63,721 nt of DNA from Flammeovirgaceae bacterium UBA1842 (GCA_002338655.1 DDIU01000044.1:1-63721); one strand, 5' to 3'; positions 1 through 9,060 are shown, numbered from the stretch's first letter. The notes: a model not told the origin generated them from the sequence alone. Numbers and translations are program-made.

Positions 1-18
1 TCCCTGCAATTGCAGGGA
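1..18 (-). terminator. Hairpin downstream of OmpA/TPR lipoprotein gene
   Basis: The perfect 18-bp palindrome TCCCTGCAATTGCAGGGA lies 28 bp past the stop codon of the leftward gene that ends at 47. It is likely its terminator stem. A T-run, if present, would lie beyond the window edge, so this stays a guess. Confidence 0.5.
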
Positions 19-46
19 AGGCCTTCTTATTTAAAAGATTCTTAGA

Positions 47-1813
47 TTATTTCAGAGCGTTTCTGAAAGCATCGTTAGAAAAATACTTTTGGAATTCTAA
101 GTCTTCAAGAGCATCACCTTTAAGTGAAGGTGTTGCTTTTACAGCGTTAGTAAGGTTTTCAATAACACCATTTTCCTGACCTAGTCTAGCGCTAGCTATT
201 GCAGCACCATAATAAGCCAATCCCATGTTGCTATCCTTAGAAGCTGCTTCTTTAAATGAAGTCAAAGCATTTTGGTAGTCTTTGTTCAATGTTTGAGCAA
301 GTCCTTTATTGAAAAGGTTAACCGCTGTGTTAGCTGCACCTGAAGTAGACTTAACAGCTGATGGATAGTTGGCTATCATAATTTCAACAGCACCTTTCAC
401 ACCATTAACTCCTTGAGCCATTTCGCTTGATCCACCAGAAGCTTTCATTAGATGCTCATAAGCTTTGTAAGCATTTCCTTTCATCAAAGCTACAGAGGCA
501 AGGTTTGCATGCACTTCAGCAGAGGCATTCTTATTAGCAGCTATTTCAAGCTGAGCTTGTGCTTTATCAGCATTAGCCATTGCATCACCTTCCATTGCCA
601 TGGCAATGTATACCGCGCCTAAGTTATTGTGAGCTACCCAGCTTCCACTTTTCTTAGTAGCAGCCATGTAGATCGCTTCTTTCTCCTTCAATGAAGGGGT
701 TAAAGTAGCAGCATACATTAATTCTTCTTCAGATAAAGTATCGGCAGAAGCAGTACCATCTGCAATTTGCTTAGCTAGAACAGAAATCTCTGCATCGGTT
801 TTCTTCTCCTTAACATTTAAAATTTCGGTTTTTGCTACTCTCAACTTAGGATAAAGCTCTTTCAATACTTTCTTGTATGTAGGAAGTTTGTGAAGTTGAT
901 CTTCTTTTTCTTCAAAAGTACCCGCACCATTTACGATATCCAGGTAAGCAGATTTAGCTTCTGAATCTATTCCATTGTAAAGGGCCAAAGAATCTTTGAA
1001 TGGCTTCCAGTCCCTTACTATGTCCTTGGCAATGAATTGGATTGAATCAGCAAGACCTTTGTAGTCATACTTTTTCATTTGCCTTTTGTAGTAATTTTCT
1101 ATTGCAACAGCACGGTCTTTAGCCAGTTTAGTGTTTATTCTTTCAGCACCTTCTGGAGAGTGAGTACCAGTTATTGTTACCGTTTTAGTAGCATTTTTAG
1201 CTGCGATAAAGGCATTCAATTTCTTTCCTCTTTTACTTGTTTGTTCAGAGAACTTCAAAGTTGACCTTCCTTGATCGAAGAAGAAATCTACTTTAGTAGG
1301 TATCAGTTCTTCCTTGTTGTTGTATCCATGATCAGCATAAGCTGCATAGTATACAGGCTGAACTAATTTGGAAGTAGTGATAACCCCAGGAGCCACTGCC
1401 ATTCGGGCAGACTCTTTAGACTTACCATTTTTAGGATCTGAAGCGACACCTTGAACCTCAAGACTTCCAGTTTTCATTGCTGGCGAATATGCCATAGCAT
1501 AATTTTTAGAAGTTTTTGGTTGCTGTGAATCAGCATTTGGGTAATCTTCAGCTTTAAACTGCATAGGCTCTAGTGCAGATTCGCTGTCACCATACTTATA
1601 GAAAGTGTTTAGAGTGTAAACTTTTCCTTTCTTAAGCATTTTGACAGGCAAATTGGCAGACACTTCAAATGAAACCGTGTCAGCATGCACTTCCAACGGA
1701 TTTGGTGTTACCGTTAGATTTTGGTCCTGCGCAAGCTTAACCATTTGATTAAGGGCACAGCCTGAAAAGGTCAGTACACCAAAAAAAGCTATAGCGTAGA
1801 ATAATTTTTTCAT
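47..1813 (-). CDS. Outer-membrane lipoprotein with OmpA-like segment and TPR repeats
   Basis: 588 residues. The signal peptide ends in a lipobox (FSGC, Cys19), so the mature protein is predicted to be lipid-anchored in the envelope. Residues ~170-250 contain an OmpA_C-like segment (VDFFFDQG, then TVTITGTHSPEG, then LAKDRAVAIENYY), which in the family binds peptidoglycan. Residues ~370-588 are alanine-rich helical repeats of TPR type, expected to mediate protein contacts. Several Bacteroidota gliding/T9SS accessory lipoproteins have a similar plan, but I cannot assign it to a named component. It is transcribed alone, divergently from the small PspC gene at 2031. The order of the two domains is visible; the peptidoglycan role is inferred from the family. 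Confidence 0.8.
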   Translation of the reverse strand: MKKLFYAIAFFGVLTFSGCALNQMVKLAQDQNLTVTPNPLEVHADTVSFEVSANLPVKMLKKGKVYTLNTFYKYGDSESALEPMQFKAEDYPNADSQQPKTSKNYAMAYSPAMKTGSLEVQGVASDPKNGKSKESARMAVAPGVITTSKLVQPVYYAAYADHGYNNKEELIPTKVDFFFDQGRSTLKFSEQTSKRGKKLNAFIAAKNATKTVTITGTHSPEGAERINTKLAKDRAVAIENYYKRQMKKYDYKGLADSIQFIAKDIVRDWKPFKDSLALYNGIDSEAKSAYLDIVNGAGTFEEKEDQLHKLPTYKKVLKELYPKLRVAKTEILNVKEKKTDAEISVLAKQIADGTASADTLSEEELMYAATLTPSLKEKEAIYMAATKKSGSWVAHNNLGAVYIAMAMEGDAMANADKAQAQLEIAANKNASAEVHANLASVALMKGNAYKAYEHLMKASGGSSEMAQGVNGVKGAVEIMIANYPSAVKSTSGAANTAVNLFNKGLAQTLNKDYQNALTSFKEAASKDSNMGLAYYGAAIASARLGQENGVIENLTNAVKATPSLKGDALEDLEFQKYFSNDAFRNALK

Positions 1814-1923
1814 TGGATTTAGTTTTAAATGTCTTGGTTAAATAAGGTTGTAAATGTATCGTTATATAAGATAGGTTACAATATTAGTTAAAAAAAATAA
1901 GAATCAACCACCGAGAAATTGAT

Positions 1924-1973
1924 AATGTGACCTATATATTTGTAAAGCCACATATTTATCGGTGAGTCACATT
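1924..1973 (+). promoter_or_regulatory. TAnnTTTG promoter inside an AATGTGAC/GTCACATT inverted repeat
   Basis: A Bacteroidota -7 element TATATTTG lies at 1935-1942. It is flanked by the 8-bp perfect inverted repeat AATGTGAC (1924-1931) and GTCACATT (1966-1973). The half-sites resemble CRP/FNR-type TGTGA boxes, but the 34-bp spacing is not a single CRP site. It could be two operator half-sites or a loop structure overlapping the start of transcription of the PspC gene at 2031. Confidence 0.4.
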
Positions 1974-2030
1974 AAATTAGTGTCTAAGTGTTTATCAGTT
2001 ACTTTTAGTAAATTTGTCGAATATAAATTT

Positions 2031-2249
2031 ATGATGAGAAAAGTTCAAGATTTTTTTGAGAAATATGCGTTTGGGGTTTGCAACAGATTAGGTGAAAAAC
2101 TGGGTATAGCCACTTCGGGCATCAGGATGTTTTTCATTTATGCCTCTTTTTTAACCTTTGGGTCTCCAGTACTCATATATCTGGCATTAGCTTTCATTAT
2201 GAATATCAGAAAATACTTACGTAGAAGGAATTCTTTCTGGTACTATTAA
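2031..2249 (+). CDS. Small PspC-domain membrane protein
   Basis: About 72 residues from ATG 2031. An upstream in-frame start at 1962 exists, but it would put an inverted repeat and promoter-proximal DNA into the protein, so I prefer 2031. The sequence has the PspC pattern: a short basic N-terminus, GVCNRLGEKLGI, then one strong hydrophobic segment (FFIYASFLTFGSPVLIYLAL) and a basic tail. PspC proteins sit in the inner membrane and are linked to phage-shock/envelope stress responses. This single-domain form is common in Bacteroidota and has no settled function. Its stop overlaps the end of the convergent glycosyltransferase gene by 4 bp. Confidence 0.7.
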   Translation: MMRKVQDFFEKYAFGVCNRLGEKLGIATSGIRMFFIYASFLTFGSPVLIYLALAFIMNIRKYLRRRNSFWYY

Positions 2250-3262
2250 AATTTAACCTCGTTAAAATTTCTTTTCCCTCTGAGAAAATACTGATATACA
2301 ATTGAACCCCTGTAAATAGGGGGTGCTGCACCCCCAACTACACGCGATTTTATTCGCTTTCTTTTTCTTAAATTTTGAGGGATGTCCAATAAAAAGTGAA
2401 AGTGGGCTTTCAATACCGCCAATCCATCGGCCATTGAATCAAACAGCATAAACTTGATGCTCGCAATGATGTCCAATGAAAATCTTATTGGTATTTTGAC
2501 CCATAGTTCCCAAGATTTATAATTTTTAAAGATCAGTGCCAGTCCATTACGAAAATTAAGATAGGTTTTTCGGGGATTGGATTTATGCAACGTGCCCCCA
2601 CCAACATGATATACCTTACTGGCACCATTGTACATTACCTTCAAACCGGCATTATTTAATTTCCAACACAGGTCAATTTCTTCCATGTGAGCAAAAAAAT
2701 CCTCATCAAGTTGTCCATGTTCATAAAAAGCAGTTGATCTTATAAACATGCAGGCTCCCGAGGCCCAGAAAATCCTTGAAACATCATCGTACTGACCCTT
2801 ATCTTCTTCTAAAGACAAAAACAACCTACCTCTACAAAATGGGTAACCGAGAGAATCAATAAATCCACCACCTGCACCCGCATATTCGAAATTGAGCCTG
2901 TTATTGTAGTCCAATATTTTGGGTTGAGCAGCGGCTATTTCTGGATCCGCATCCATCATTTCTATAATAGGTGACAACCAACCCTCTGTTACTTCAACAT
3001 CAGAATTTAAAAGAACATAGTACTCAGCATCAATCTGTGTAAGCCCTTGATTATAGCCCTTACTATAGCCGCCATTATCAGGTAAAGTAATAACATTAAC
3101 TTCTGCGAAATTATCACGCAGATAGCTGAGAGAGTCATCTGTAGAGCAATTGTCAATTACCCAAATGCTGTTTTTCGGACTATAATTGACTACTGAGGGT
3201 AAGAATTTTTCTAAGAATTTCCTGCCGTTATAATTTAAGATGGCGATTGCAACTTTATCCAT
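2246..3262 (-). CDS. Family 2 glycosyltransferase (rhamnosyltransferase-like)
   Basis: 338 residues. GT-A fold signs are an N-terminal VAIAILNYNGRKFL strand, VIDNCSTDDS, and LLNSDVEV (nucleotide/metal site, an N-S-D form of DxD), followed by DEDFFAHMEEIDLCWKL, typical of GT2 enzymes that add sugars such as rhamnose to cell-surface polysaccharide. The C-terminal ~90 residues form an amphipathic region probably attached to the membrane. The start codon shares one base with the stop of the ybaB gene, so the two genes are translationally coupled. The sugar and acceptor cannot be read from sequence. Confidence 0.85.
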   Translation of the reverse strand: MDKVAIAILNYNGRKFLEKFLPSVVNYSPKNSIWVIDNCSTDDSLSYLRDNFAEVNVITLPDNGGYSKGYNQGLTQIDAEYYVLLNSDVEVTEGWLSPIIEMMDADPEIAAAQPKILDYNNRLNFEYAGAGGGFIDSLGYPFCRGRLFLSLEEDKGQYDDVSRIFWASGACMFIRSTAFYEHGQLDEDFFAHMEEIDLCWKLNNAGLKVMYNGASKVYHVGGGTLHKSNPRKTYLNFRNGLALIFKNYKSWELWVKIPIRFSLDIIASIKFMLFDSMADGLAVLKAHFHFLLDIPQNLRKRKRIKSRVVGGAAPPIYRGSIVYQYFLRGKRNFNEVKF

Positions 3263-3594
3263 TAAAACATGCCGCCTAGGTCTAGACCAGGAATGTTCGG
3301 AATCATCCCATCCGTGCTTTTTTTAATTTCATCTTTAGCCAGAATCTCTACTTCTGCCGTGGCTTTATTCACGGCTGCTATCACTAGGTCTTGAAGCATT
3401 TCCTTATCTTCAATTTTCATCAAGCTATCATCAATGGAGAGACTTACGAGTTCTTTTTTGCCATTGACCGTGGCACTTACCATTCCCGCACCAGCTTCGG
3501 CTGTGGTTTTAATGTTTACCAGGTTATCTTGAGCTTCTTTGATCTTGGCCTGAACCTCCTTCATCTTGCCCATCATCTTCATCATATCGAACAT
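3262..3594 (-). CDS. ybaB: YbaB/EbfC nucleoid-associated protein
   Basis: 110 residues, the usual length. The N-terminal helix (MFDMMKMMGKMKEVQAKIKE) and the central strand (EAGAGMVSATVNGKKELVSLSID) match the YbaB/EbfC family of dimeric tweezer-shaped DNA-binding proteins. In most bacteria it sits after dnaX and before recR. Here it is coupled to a glycosyltransferase gene instead, so the usual neighbours are missing. Confidence 0.88.
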   Translation of the reverse strand: MFDMMKMMGKMKEVQAKIKEAQDNLVNIKTTAEAGAGMVSATVNGKKELVSLSIDDSLMKIEDKEMLQDLVIAAVNKATAEVEILAKDEIKKSTDGMIPNIPGLDLGGMF

Positions 3595-3680
3595 ATCACC
3601 TACTTTTATTGGTTTGTAAAACTACCTGATCCAACTAAGAAATGCATTTGGAAAGGAAAAAAAGGAAGGGAAAAAGTTTA

Positions 3681-5579
3681 TTATTTGCGCAAAAGCAGAA
3701 ATGACCCATTTTTTTTGAATTCACGTCCTGCCAAATCGGTAATGTCAACATTGAAAATATAAGTGCCTTCCGGTTGAGGCTTACCGTTGATTGTGCCGTC
3801 CCAGCCATTTTCAATATTATCAGAAGTGAATATCATCTGACCCCATCTATTAAAAATTTGAAGACTGTAACTTACGATGAATTGACCTTTGACAAAGAAG
3901 ACATCATTATTGCCATTGCCATCGGGGGTAAAGGCCGTTGGGTAATAAATGTTGTTTGGCTTTGCTAGGATCAATAGGTTGGAAACTGCGGGCGGTAATG
4001 TTGAATTAACCGGTATGGCTGTTACCCGATAGCCTATTGCTTGTTCTGCAGGATTATTTTCTGCTTCGGAGAAATTGGTAACCGAAGAACTTTGACTGCC
4101 AGCTGATGCGCCCTGATAAAATTTCTCAACGGTATAGTTGGCCACTCCATTTTGAAAGCCTGAATAGTCATTCCACGAAAGTGATACAACATTATTATTA
4201 TCAAAGGCACCTTCTAAATAAATGGAGCAGGCATTCACGCCTAGGTTGTTTACGTTGTTGCACTGATCGAGTATGTCAATGGAATAGCAGTAGCTTTGGC
4301 CTTGCACATTTACGCCCTCATCCGTATAAGTTGTAGTTTGTGAGCTTCCTACCTTTACATTATCACGCCTAATCACATATTCGCTTACGTCAGTATTTGG
4401 GAGCGGCCATTCTAAAACGATGTTGTTATCATCCACTATTAACGAAAGGTCATCAATTGACTCGGTTGCCGCTGTTCTGATAGATACGCCACATTGCTCT
4501 GAAGACATGGAGACCCCACCCCCATAAGTGGCATAGATGGAATAACAATAATTTGTGTTGCATTGTAGGTCACTGTCATCGTAGGTTCTGAGGGTATTGC
4601 CAATAGTTTGATAGGGATCAAGGGTTGTCCTACTATTATCAGTAACAAGGCTACGCACCAGGCTAAAATTTGAAGCGGGATTATTAGTACTCCAGCTGAT
4701 ATTGTTAAAACCATCTTGAACTGTGAGTGATAAATTGATACTGCAGATAGTGTTGGAATAAACCGTATTGTTGGTGCACGGATCTACCGAGGCTACTCGG
4801 AAACAGTAATAAGTATTGGCTAGATTTAAATTGGAAGCGGTATCGATTAAAGTGGCCTGTGAGATTTGCTTAAGAAAACTAAAGTTACCAACACCATTGG
4901 GCTGAATTTCCAATCTATACAGGATGTCGGGTGATAGGTTGTATCTCAATTCAAGTTGAGAATCGTTGATGACAGAAAGTGAGGTAATAGCAGCAGGTGG
5001 AATGGTATTTATTGGAGTAAAACTGTCAGTAGCAACAGGACAATTATCAAAGGCATTATTATCGATCCCTTTTACGGTTACTGTTCTGGGGCTATTGTTA
5101 GCATAACTATGTTCAGGATCAGGTGCCCCTTGGGTAATGGTTTGCTGTGTGCCATCTCCAAAATCAATCTGATAGTTATCATATTGGGTGTCAAGGATAT
5201 CGACTTTTACATTGCCACCAGCACATGAATAAAGGCTGAAGTTGGGGGCTTGCTTGTCGGTTATCTCAATGTCTATAAAGTCTGGTGGTATTGGATTGGG
5301 GAAAATGACAGTTATCCGAAAAGTACCAGTAGAAGTATAGGTGTGAGTAAAAACATCGTTACTGCCATCGCCAAAATCGAATGAGCATGAAGAGCAATTG
5401 ATAGCAGGGTCGGTGATGCAAATTTCAACAGTTAGACCTGCACAACCTTTAATTTCGTTGACCATAAACCTGCCGGCATCGCTACTATAATTAAATTGTG
5501 GGCCGCATTGAGCCATCAATGGATTTTGTGTTAAGACAAATAGCGTTAACAGAATTAGATATGGCTTTAAAGGCTTCAA
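3681..5579 (-). CDS. T9SS type B (gliding motility-associated C-terminal) surface protein
   Basis: 632 residues with a signal peptide ending near Ala23 (LMAQ). It contains PKD-like segments (SFDFGDGSNDVFTHTYTSTGTF and YQIDFGDGTQQ) and then fibronectin-III-like repeats rich in Asn/Ser. The last ~85 residues carry the type B sorting domain: YPTAFTPDGNGNNDVF, then IFNRWGQMIF, then GWDGTING and a GTYIF strand. Such proteins are exported through the outer membrane by T9SS and either attached to the cell surface or released. The cysteines in the first 120 residues suggest disulphides. The ligand is unknown. It ends 9 bp downstream of hutH and may share its transcript. Confidence 0.88.
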   Translation of the reverse strand: MKPLKPYLILLTLFVLTQNPLMAQCGPQFNYSSDAGRFMVNEIKGCAGLTVEICITDPAINCSSCSFDFGDGSNDVFTHTYTSTGTFRITVIFPNPIPPDFIDIEITDKQAPNFSLYSCAGGNVKVDILDTQYDNYQIDFGDGTQQTITQGAPDPEHSYANNSPRTVTVKGIDNNAFDNCPVATDSFTPINTIPPAAITSLSVINDSQLELRYNLSPDILYRLEIQPNGVGNFSFLKQISQATLIDTASNLNLANTYYCFRVASVDPCTNNTVYSNTICSINLSLTVQDGFNNISWSTNNPASNFSLVRSLVTDNSRTTLDPYQTIGNTLRTYDDSDLQCNTNYCYSIYATYGGGVSMSSEQCGVSIRTAATESIDDLSLIVDDNNIVLEWPLPNTDVSEYVIRRDNVKVGSSQTTTYTDEGVNVQGQSYCYSIDILDQCNNVNNLGVNACSIYLEGAFDNNNVVSLSWNDYSGFQNGVANYTVEKFYQGASAGSQSSSVTNFSEAENNPAEQAIGYRVTAIPVNSTLPPAVSNLLILAKPNNIYYPTAFTPDGNGNNDVFFVKGQFIVSYSLQIFNRWGQMIFTSDNIENGWDGTINGKPQPEGTYIFNVDITDLAGREFKKNGSFLLLRK

Positions 5580-5588
5580 TTTTTGTGT

Positions 5589-7076
5589 TTATTGTTGATT
5601 TCGCAAAAAACATCTCGCAGCTTCAATGTCATGGTACAATACCCGGTCATCCTCAATAAACGCCACATGTTTTCTGAAATTGCCCACCAGTGATTCGAGA
5701 ATTGCTGATGATTTCATAGGTTTTCTAAATTCCATTGCTTGTGCAGCTGTAATGAGCTCTATAGCTAAAATACCATAAAGATTTTGAACCACATTATAGG
5801 TTTTAATAGCAGCATTGGCACCCATACTTACATGATCCTCTTGGCCATTGGACGATACAATGGAGTCAGAAGAAGCGGGTGTGCAATATTGTTTGTTTTG
5901 ACTTACCAAAGAAGCTGCGGTGTATTGTGGAATCATTAGTCCTGAATTAATACCCGGATTGGCAACAAGGTAATTGGGTAATTCCCTACTGCCAGATACC
6001 AATTGATAAGTTCTCCTTTCAGAAATGCTGCCCAATTCTGCCAAGGCAAGGGTTAGGAAATCAAGTACCAGTGCCAAAGGCTGCCCATGAAAATTACCTG
6101 CGGAAATAATTTCATCATCATCAGGGAATACGTTGGGATTATCTGTAACGGCATTGATTTCTACCGTAAACACATTTTTTGCATATGCAATGGCCTCCAT
6201 ACTTGCCCCATGTACTTGTGGGATGCAACGAAAGGAGTAGGGGTCTTGTACGTGTTTTTTTGGTTGGCCAATAATCTCACTGCCTTCCAAAAAGCTTCGG
6301 ATTTGTTCGGCTACATGTTGCTGGCCTTTATGTGGTCTGATGTCGTGCACTTTCGCATCGAAGGCTTCGATCCTGCCATCAAAAGCATCGATGGACAAGG
6401 CTCCGATTTTATTGGCCCAGTTAAAAAGTTTATTGGCATTAATGCAGGCATACAAGCCATAAGCACTCATTAATTGTGTTCCATTAAGCAGTGCCAGCCC
6501 TTCTTTGGCCCTGAATTTAATAGGCTCCCAATTTTTTAATTTATTGATTTCCTCGCCAGAATACCTTTTGCCTTGGTGGTTAACTTCACCCAGACCGATT
6601 AATGGCAGGCAAAGATGGGCAAGGGGCGCCAAATCCCCAGAAGCTCCTAGTGACCCCATTTCATATACCACAGGGTAAACACCTTCATTGTAGAAGTCTA
6701 TCAAACGCTTAAGCGTACTTAACTGAACACCTGAGTGACCATAAGCTAATGATTGAATTTTCAGTACGAGCATTAACTTTACTATAATCTCAGGTACTTC
6801 GTTGCCTGTGCCACAGGCATGTGACATTACCAGGTTCTCTTGCAGCGTGGACAAATCAGCCTTTGAAATATTTTTATTGTATAAACTTCCAAAGCCGGTA
6901 TTTACGCCATAAACAGGCTTGGAAGAGGCCTCTACTTTTTCATCCAGGTATTTTCGGCATTTTTCAACTCGCAGTTCTACATCCGATGAGAGCTTCAGTT
7001 TTCCCTCATTGCTTACTATACCATAAATATCATCAAGAGTTAATGATGATGTTGATATTTCATGAATTTTACTCAT
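5589..7076 (-). CDS. hutH: Histidine ammonia-lyase
   Basis: 495 residues. The MIO cofactor triad Ala145-Ser146-Gly147 is in GSLGASGDLAPLAH. The SHACGTG segment (around His86) and QEDHVSM (Glu used for histidine specificity in HutH) point to histidine rather than tyrosine or phenylalanine. The product is trans-urocanate plus ammonia, the first step of histidine breakdown; the enzyme is a cytosolic tetramer. No hutU, hutI or hutG lies nearby. Its start overlaps the stop of hisS by 4 bp (ATGA), which suggests translational coupling. A role in aryl-type pigment synthesis is the main alternative, but the specificity residues argue against it. Confidence 0.88.
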   Translation of the reverse strand: MSKIHEISTSSLTLDDIYGIVSNEGKLKLSSDVELRVEKCRKYLDEKVEASSKPVYGVNTGFGSLYNKNISKADLSTLQENLVMSHACGTGNEVPEIIVKLMLVLKIQSLAYGHSGVQLSTLKRLIDFYNEGVYPVVYEMGSLGASGDLAPLAHLCLPLIGLGEVNHQGKRYSGEEINKLKNWEPIKFRAKEGLALLNGTQLMSAYGLYACINANKLFNWANKIGALSIDAFDGRIEAFDAKVHDIRPHKGQQHVAEQIRSFLEGSEIIGQPKKHVQDPYSFRCIPQVHGASMEAIAYAKNVFTVEINAVTDNPNVFPDDDEIISAGNFHGQPLALVLDFLTLALAELGSISERRTYQLVSGSRELPNYLVANPGINSGLMIPQYTAASLVSQNKQYCTPASSDSIVSSNGQEDHVSMGANAAIKTYNVVQNLYGILAIELITAAQAMEFRKPMKSSAILESLVGNFRKHVAFIEDDRVLYHDIEAARCFLRNQQ

Positions 7077-8446
7077 CGACCTTTTTTAATTTTTTCAATG
7101 ATTTTCTCTATTGTCAATTTTTCCTGATCACCTGTTTCCATGTTCTTTAAAGTCAATTGACCTGAATTGACTTCATCTGAACCAATGGCAATCGTATAGG
7201 GGATTCCTTTTTTATCTGCATAGCCAAATTGTTTTTTTGGTTTAGCTTGATCGGGATAAAGTTCACTTTTTATATTGGCATTTCTCAATTGGGCCAATAC
7301 GCCTAAACCATATTCTTGACTGGGTTTGTCAAAATGTGTGATCAGCACCTCCGTAAAAGTGAGCACTTCATCTTTAAATAAATCCAATTCTTCCAAACAA
7401 TCATAGAGCCTGTCTACACCGAATGAAAAGCCAACACCAGAGATGTCAGGAAGGCCAAAGATTCCGGTAAGGTCATCATATCGGCCACCGCCACTTACAC
7501 TTCCTATGGAGGCATTGTTTATTTTAACTTCGAATATGGTACCTGTATAATAGGAGAGACCACGGGCCAAGGTGGTATCTAATTCAATATGTGTTTTGTC
7601 GGATGTTAGTTTAGAAAGATAAGCCACTACCTCTTCCAATTGAGCAATACCTTTTGATCCAGCTCTACTTTCCGTCAGTATATTTTTAAGAGCTGATATC
7701 TTTTGGTCAAAAGTGCCGCCTAAGGATAGGATGGGTTTTAGTGATTCAATTGAGGTATTCGAAAGACCTCTGTTTGAAAGCTCATCACATACTTTGTCCA
7801 ATCCAATTTTATCCAACTTGTCGATGGCTACAAACAAATCAGATTCTTTTCCTTGAGCTCCAATAGCCTCGGCAATTCCGGATAGGACGGCACGGTGATT
7901 TATTTTTATAGAATAGTCGGTGAAACCAAGAATGTTAAACACCTCATTGATCATCATCACTATTTCGGCCTCACAAATCAAAGAGTCAGTGCCTACCACA
8001 TCAGCATCGCACTGATAAAACTCCCTGTACCTTCCTTTTTGAGGCCTGTCGGCACGCCATACGGGCTGAATCTGATATCGTTTAAAAGGAAGGGTGATGT
8101 CATTTTGATTCATGACCACAAATCGAGCAAAAGGAACGGTCAGGTCATATTTAAGGCCTTTTTCAGAAACTTTTCGAAGCATCTGTTTGGCACCGTTTTT
8201 ATAATCCACTTCTGTTGTTTTGGAGAGGAAGTCGCCACTATTGAGTACCTTGAAAAGCAACTGATCACCCTCATCACCATATTTTCCGGTAAGGGTAGTG
8301 AGGTTTTCCATAGCGGGTGTTTCAATAGGCATAAAGCCATATTTTTGAAATACAGTTTTGATGGTATCAAGAATATAGTTTCTGCGTGCCATTTGCAATG
8401 GCCCAAAATCACGCATTCCTTTTGGCAAACTCGGTTTTTGACTCAT
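7073..8446 (-). CDS. hisS: Histidyl-tRNA synthetase
   Basis: 457 residues, class II aminoacyl-tRNA synthetase. Signs are the N-terminal PSLPKGMRDF motif, motif 2 region RPQKGRYREFYQCDADVVG, the histidine-A region ARGLSYYTGTIFEV, motif 3 region GVGFSFGVDRL, and a C-terminal anticodon-binding domain ending in IAIGSDEVNSGQLTLKNM. It charges tRNA-His in the cytosol. The first ATG is chosen because the PKG motif sits at its usual distance. A -7 element lies only 6 bp upstream of this ATG, so the mRNA may have almost no leader. Confidence 0.95.
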   Translation of the reverse strand: MSQKPSLPKGMRDFGPLQMARRNYILDTIKTVFQKYGFMPIETPAMENLTTLTGKYGDEGDQLLFKVLNSGDFLSKTTEVDYKNGAKQMLRKVSEKGLKYDLTVPFARFVVMNQNDITLPFKRYQIQPVWRADRPQKGRYREFYQCDADVVGTDSLICEAEIVMMINEVFNILGFTDYSIKINHRAVLSGIAEAIGAQGKESDLFVAIDKLDKIGLDKVCDELSNRGLSNTSIESLKPILSLGGTFDQKISALKNILTESRAGSKGIAQLEEVVAYLSKLTSDKTHIELDTTLARGLSYYTGTIFEVKINNASIGSVSGGGRYDDLTGIFGLPDISGVGFSFGVDRLYDCLEELDLFKDEVLTFTEVLITHFDKPSQEYGLGVLAQLRNANIKSELYPDQAKPKKQFGYADKKGIPYTIAIGSDEVNSGQLTLKNMETGDQEKLTIEKIIEKIKKGR

Positions 8447-8451
8447 GGCGG

Positions 8452-8459
8452 CAAATCTA
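8452..8459 (-). promoter_or_regulatory. TAnnTTTG -7 element of hisS
   Basis: TAGATTTG read on the - strand ends 5 bp before the hisS ATG (8446). In Bacteroidota the transcript starts a few bases downstream of this box, so the hisS message would be leaderless or nearly so if this is the main promoter. Confidence 0.5.
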
Positions 8460-8546
8460 CAAAAAAGGTAATAAACGAACTTTTTAGAATTGAGAATATA
8501 AAGCTACAAAAACAGATATTATGTTTCGTGTTTAGAATTAATATAC

Positions 8547-8554
8547 TAGATTTG
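8547..8554 (+). promoter_or_regulatory. TAnnTTTG -7 element of the Lys/Ala-rich gene
   Basis: TAGATTTG lies 28 bp before the ATG at 8583, divergent from the hisS promoter. No convincing -33 TTG was identified. Confidence 0.5.
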
Positions 8555-8582
8555 CAGCCTGATTTGATAAAATAATACTGAG

Positions 8583-8930
8583 ATGGCAATTACCAGATTA
8601 AAAAGAAAAGGCAAAAGAAATAAAGTTAGGGCTAAGGTAAGAAAGACAAATATCCAGCGATTGAATGCTGTACCTGTTATCAAGAGCGTAGATATTGAAA
8701 AGATAAAGGAGGAATTTGCTGAGAACGCAAAGAAACCTGCTGCTAAGAAAGAGACCCCTAAAGCTGAAGTAAAAGCGACTGAAGCTCCCAAAGAAGAAAA
8801 AACTGCAAAAACTAAAGCAGCCCCTAAAGCTGAAAAGAAAGCAGCAGCTCCAAAAGCAGAGAAAAAGGAAGCCGCACCAAAGGCAGAAAAGAAAAAAGCA
8901 GCCCCTAAAAAGAAAGCTGAAGATAAGTAA
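8583..8930 (+). CDS. Lysine/alanine/proline-rich histone-H1-like protein
   Basis: 115 residues. Residues 1-~50 are a compact basic segment (MAITRLKRKGKRNKVRAKVR, then an IEKIKEEFAENAKK helix). The remainder is low complexity with repeats of APKAEKK separated by Ala/Pro, ending KKKAEDK. The composition is like histone H1 tails and bacterial nucleoid or ribosome-associated basic proteins, so nucleic acid binding is likely. I do not recognise a named family. It is followed by a strong terminator and is transcribed alone, divergent from hisS. Confidence 0.75.
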   Translation: MAITRLKRKGKRNKVRAKVRKTNIQRLNAVPVIKSVDIEKIKEEFAENAKKPAAKKETPKAEVKATEAPKEEKTAKTKAAPKAEKKAAAPKAEKKEAAPKAEKKKAAPKKKAEDK

Positions 8931-8949
8931 TTAGACCCTACAAGATATT

Positions 8950-8983
8950 AAAAGCCCTGATTGTAAATCAGGGCTTTTTTTTT
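8950..8983 (+). terminator. Intrinsic terminator after the Lys/Ala-rich gene
   Basis: Stem AAAGCCCTGATT / AATCAGGGCTTT with a short loop, followed by a run of T. It lies 20 bp after the stop at 8930. Confidence 0.92.
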
Positions 8984-9060
8984 ACGCCAAATTCTAAAGA
9001 CAGGTAGTTTATTGCTTTACTTTCCCTCCTTGGTATGTGTACCACTAACCTTGATTTAGC

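Noticed and set aside
1924..1973. CRP binding site
   Set aside because: The half-sites are 34 bp apart, not 6, so one CRP dimer could not bind both.
4439..4714. 91-codon frame within the T9SS type B protein gene
   Set aside because: It is an out-of-frame shadow of a strongly supported gene.
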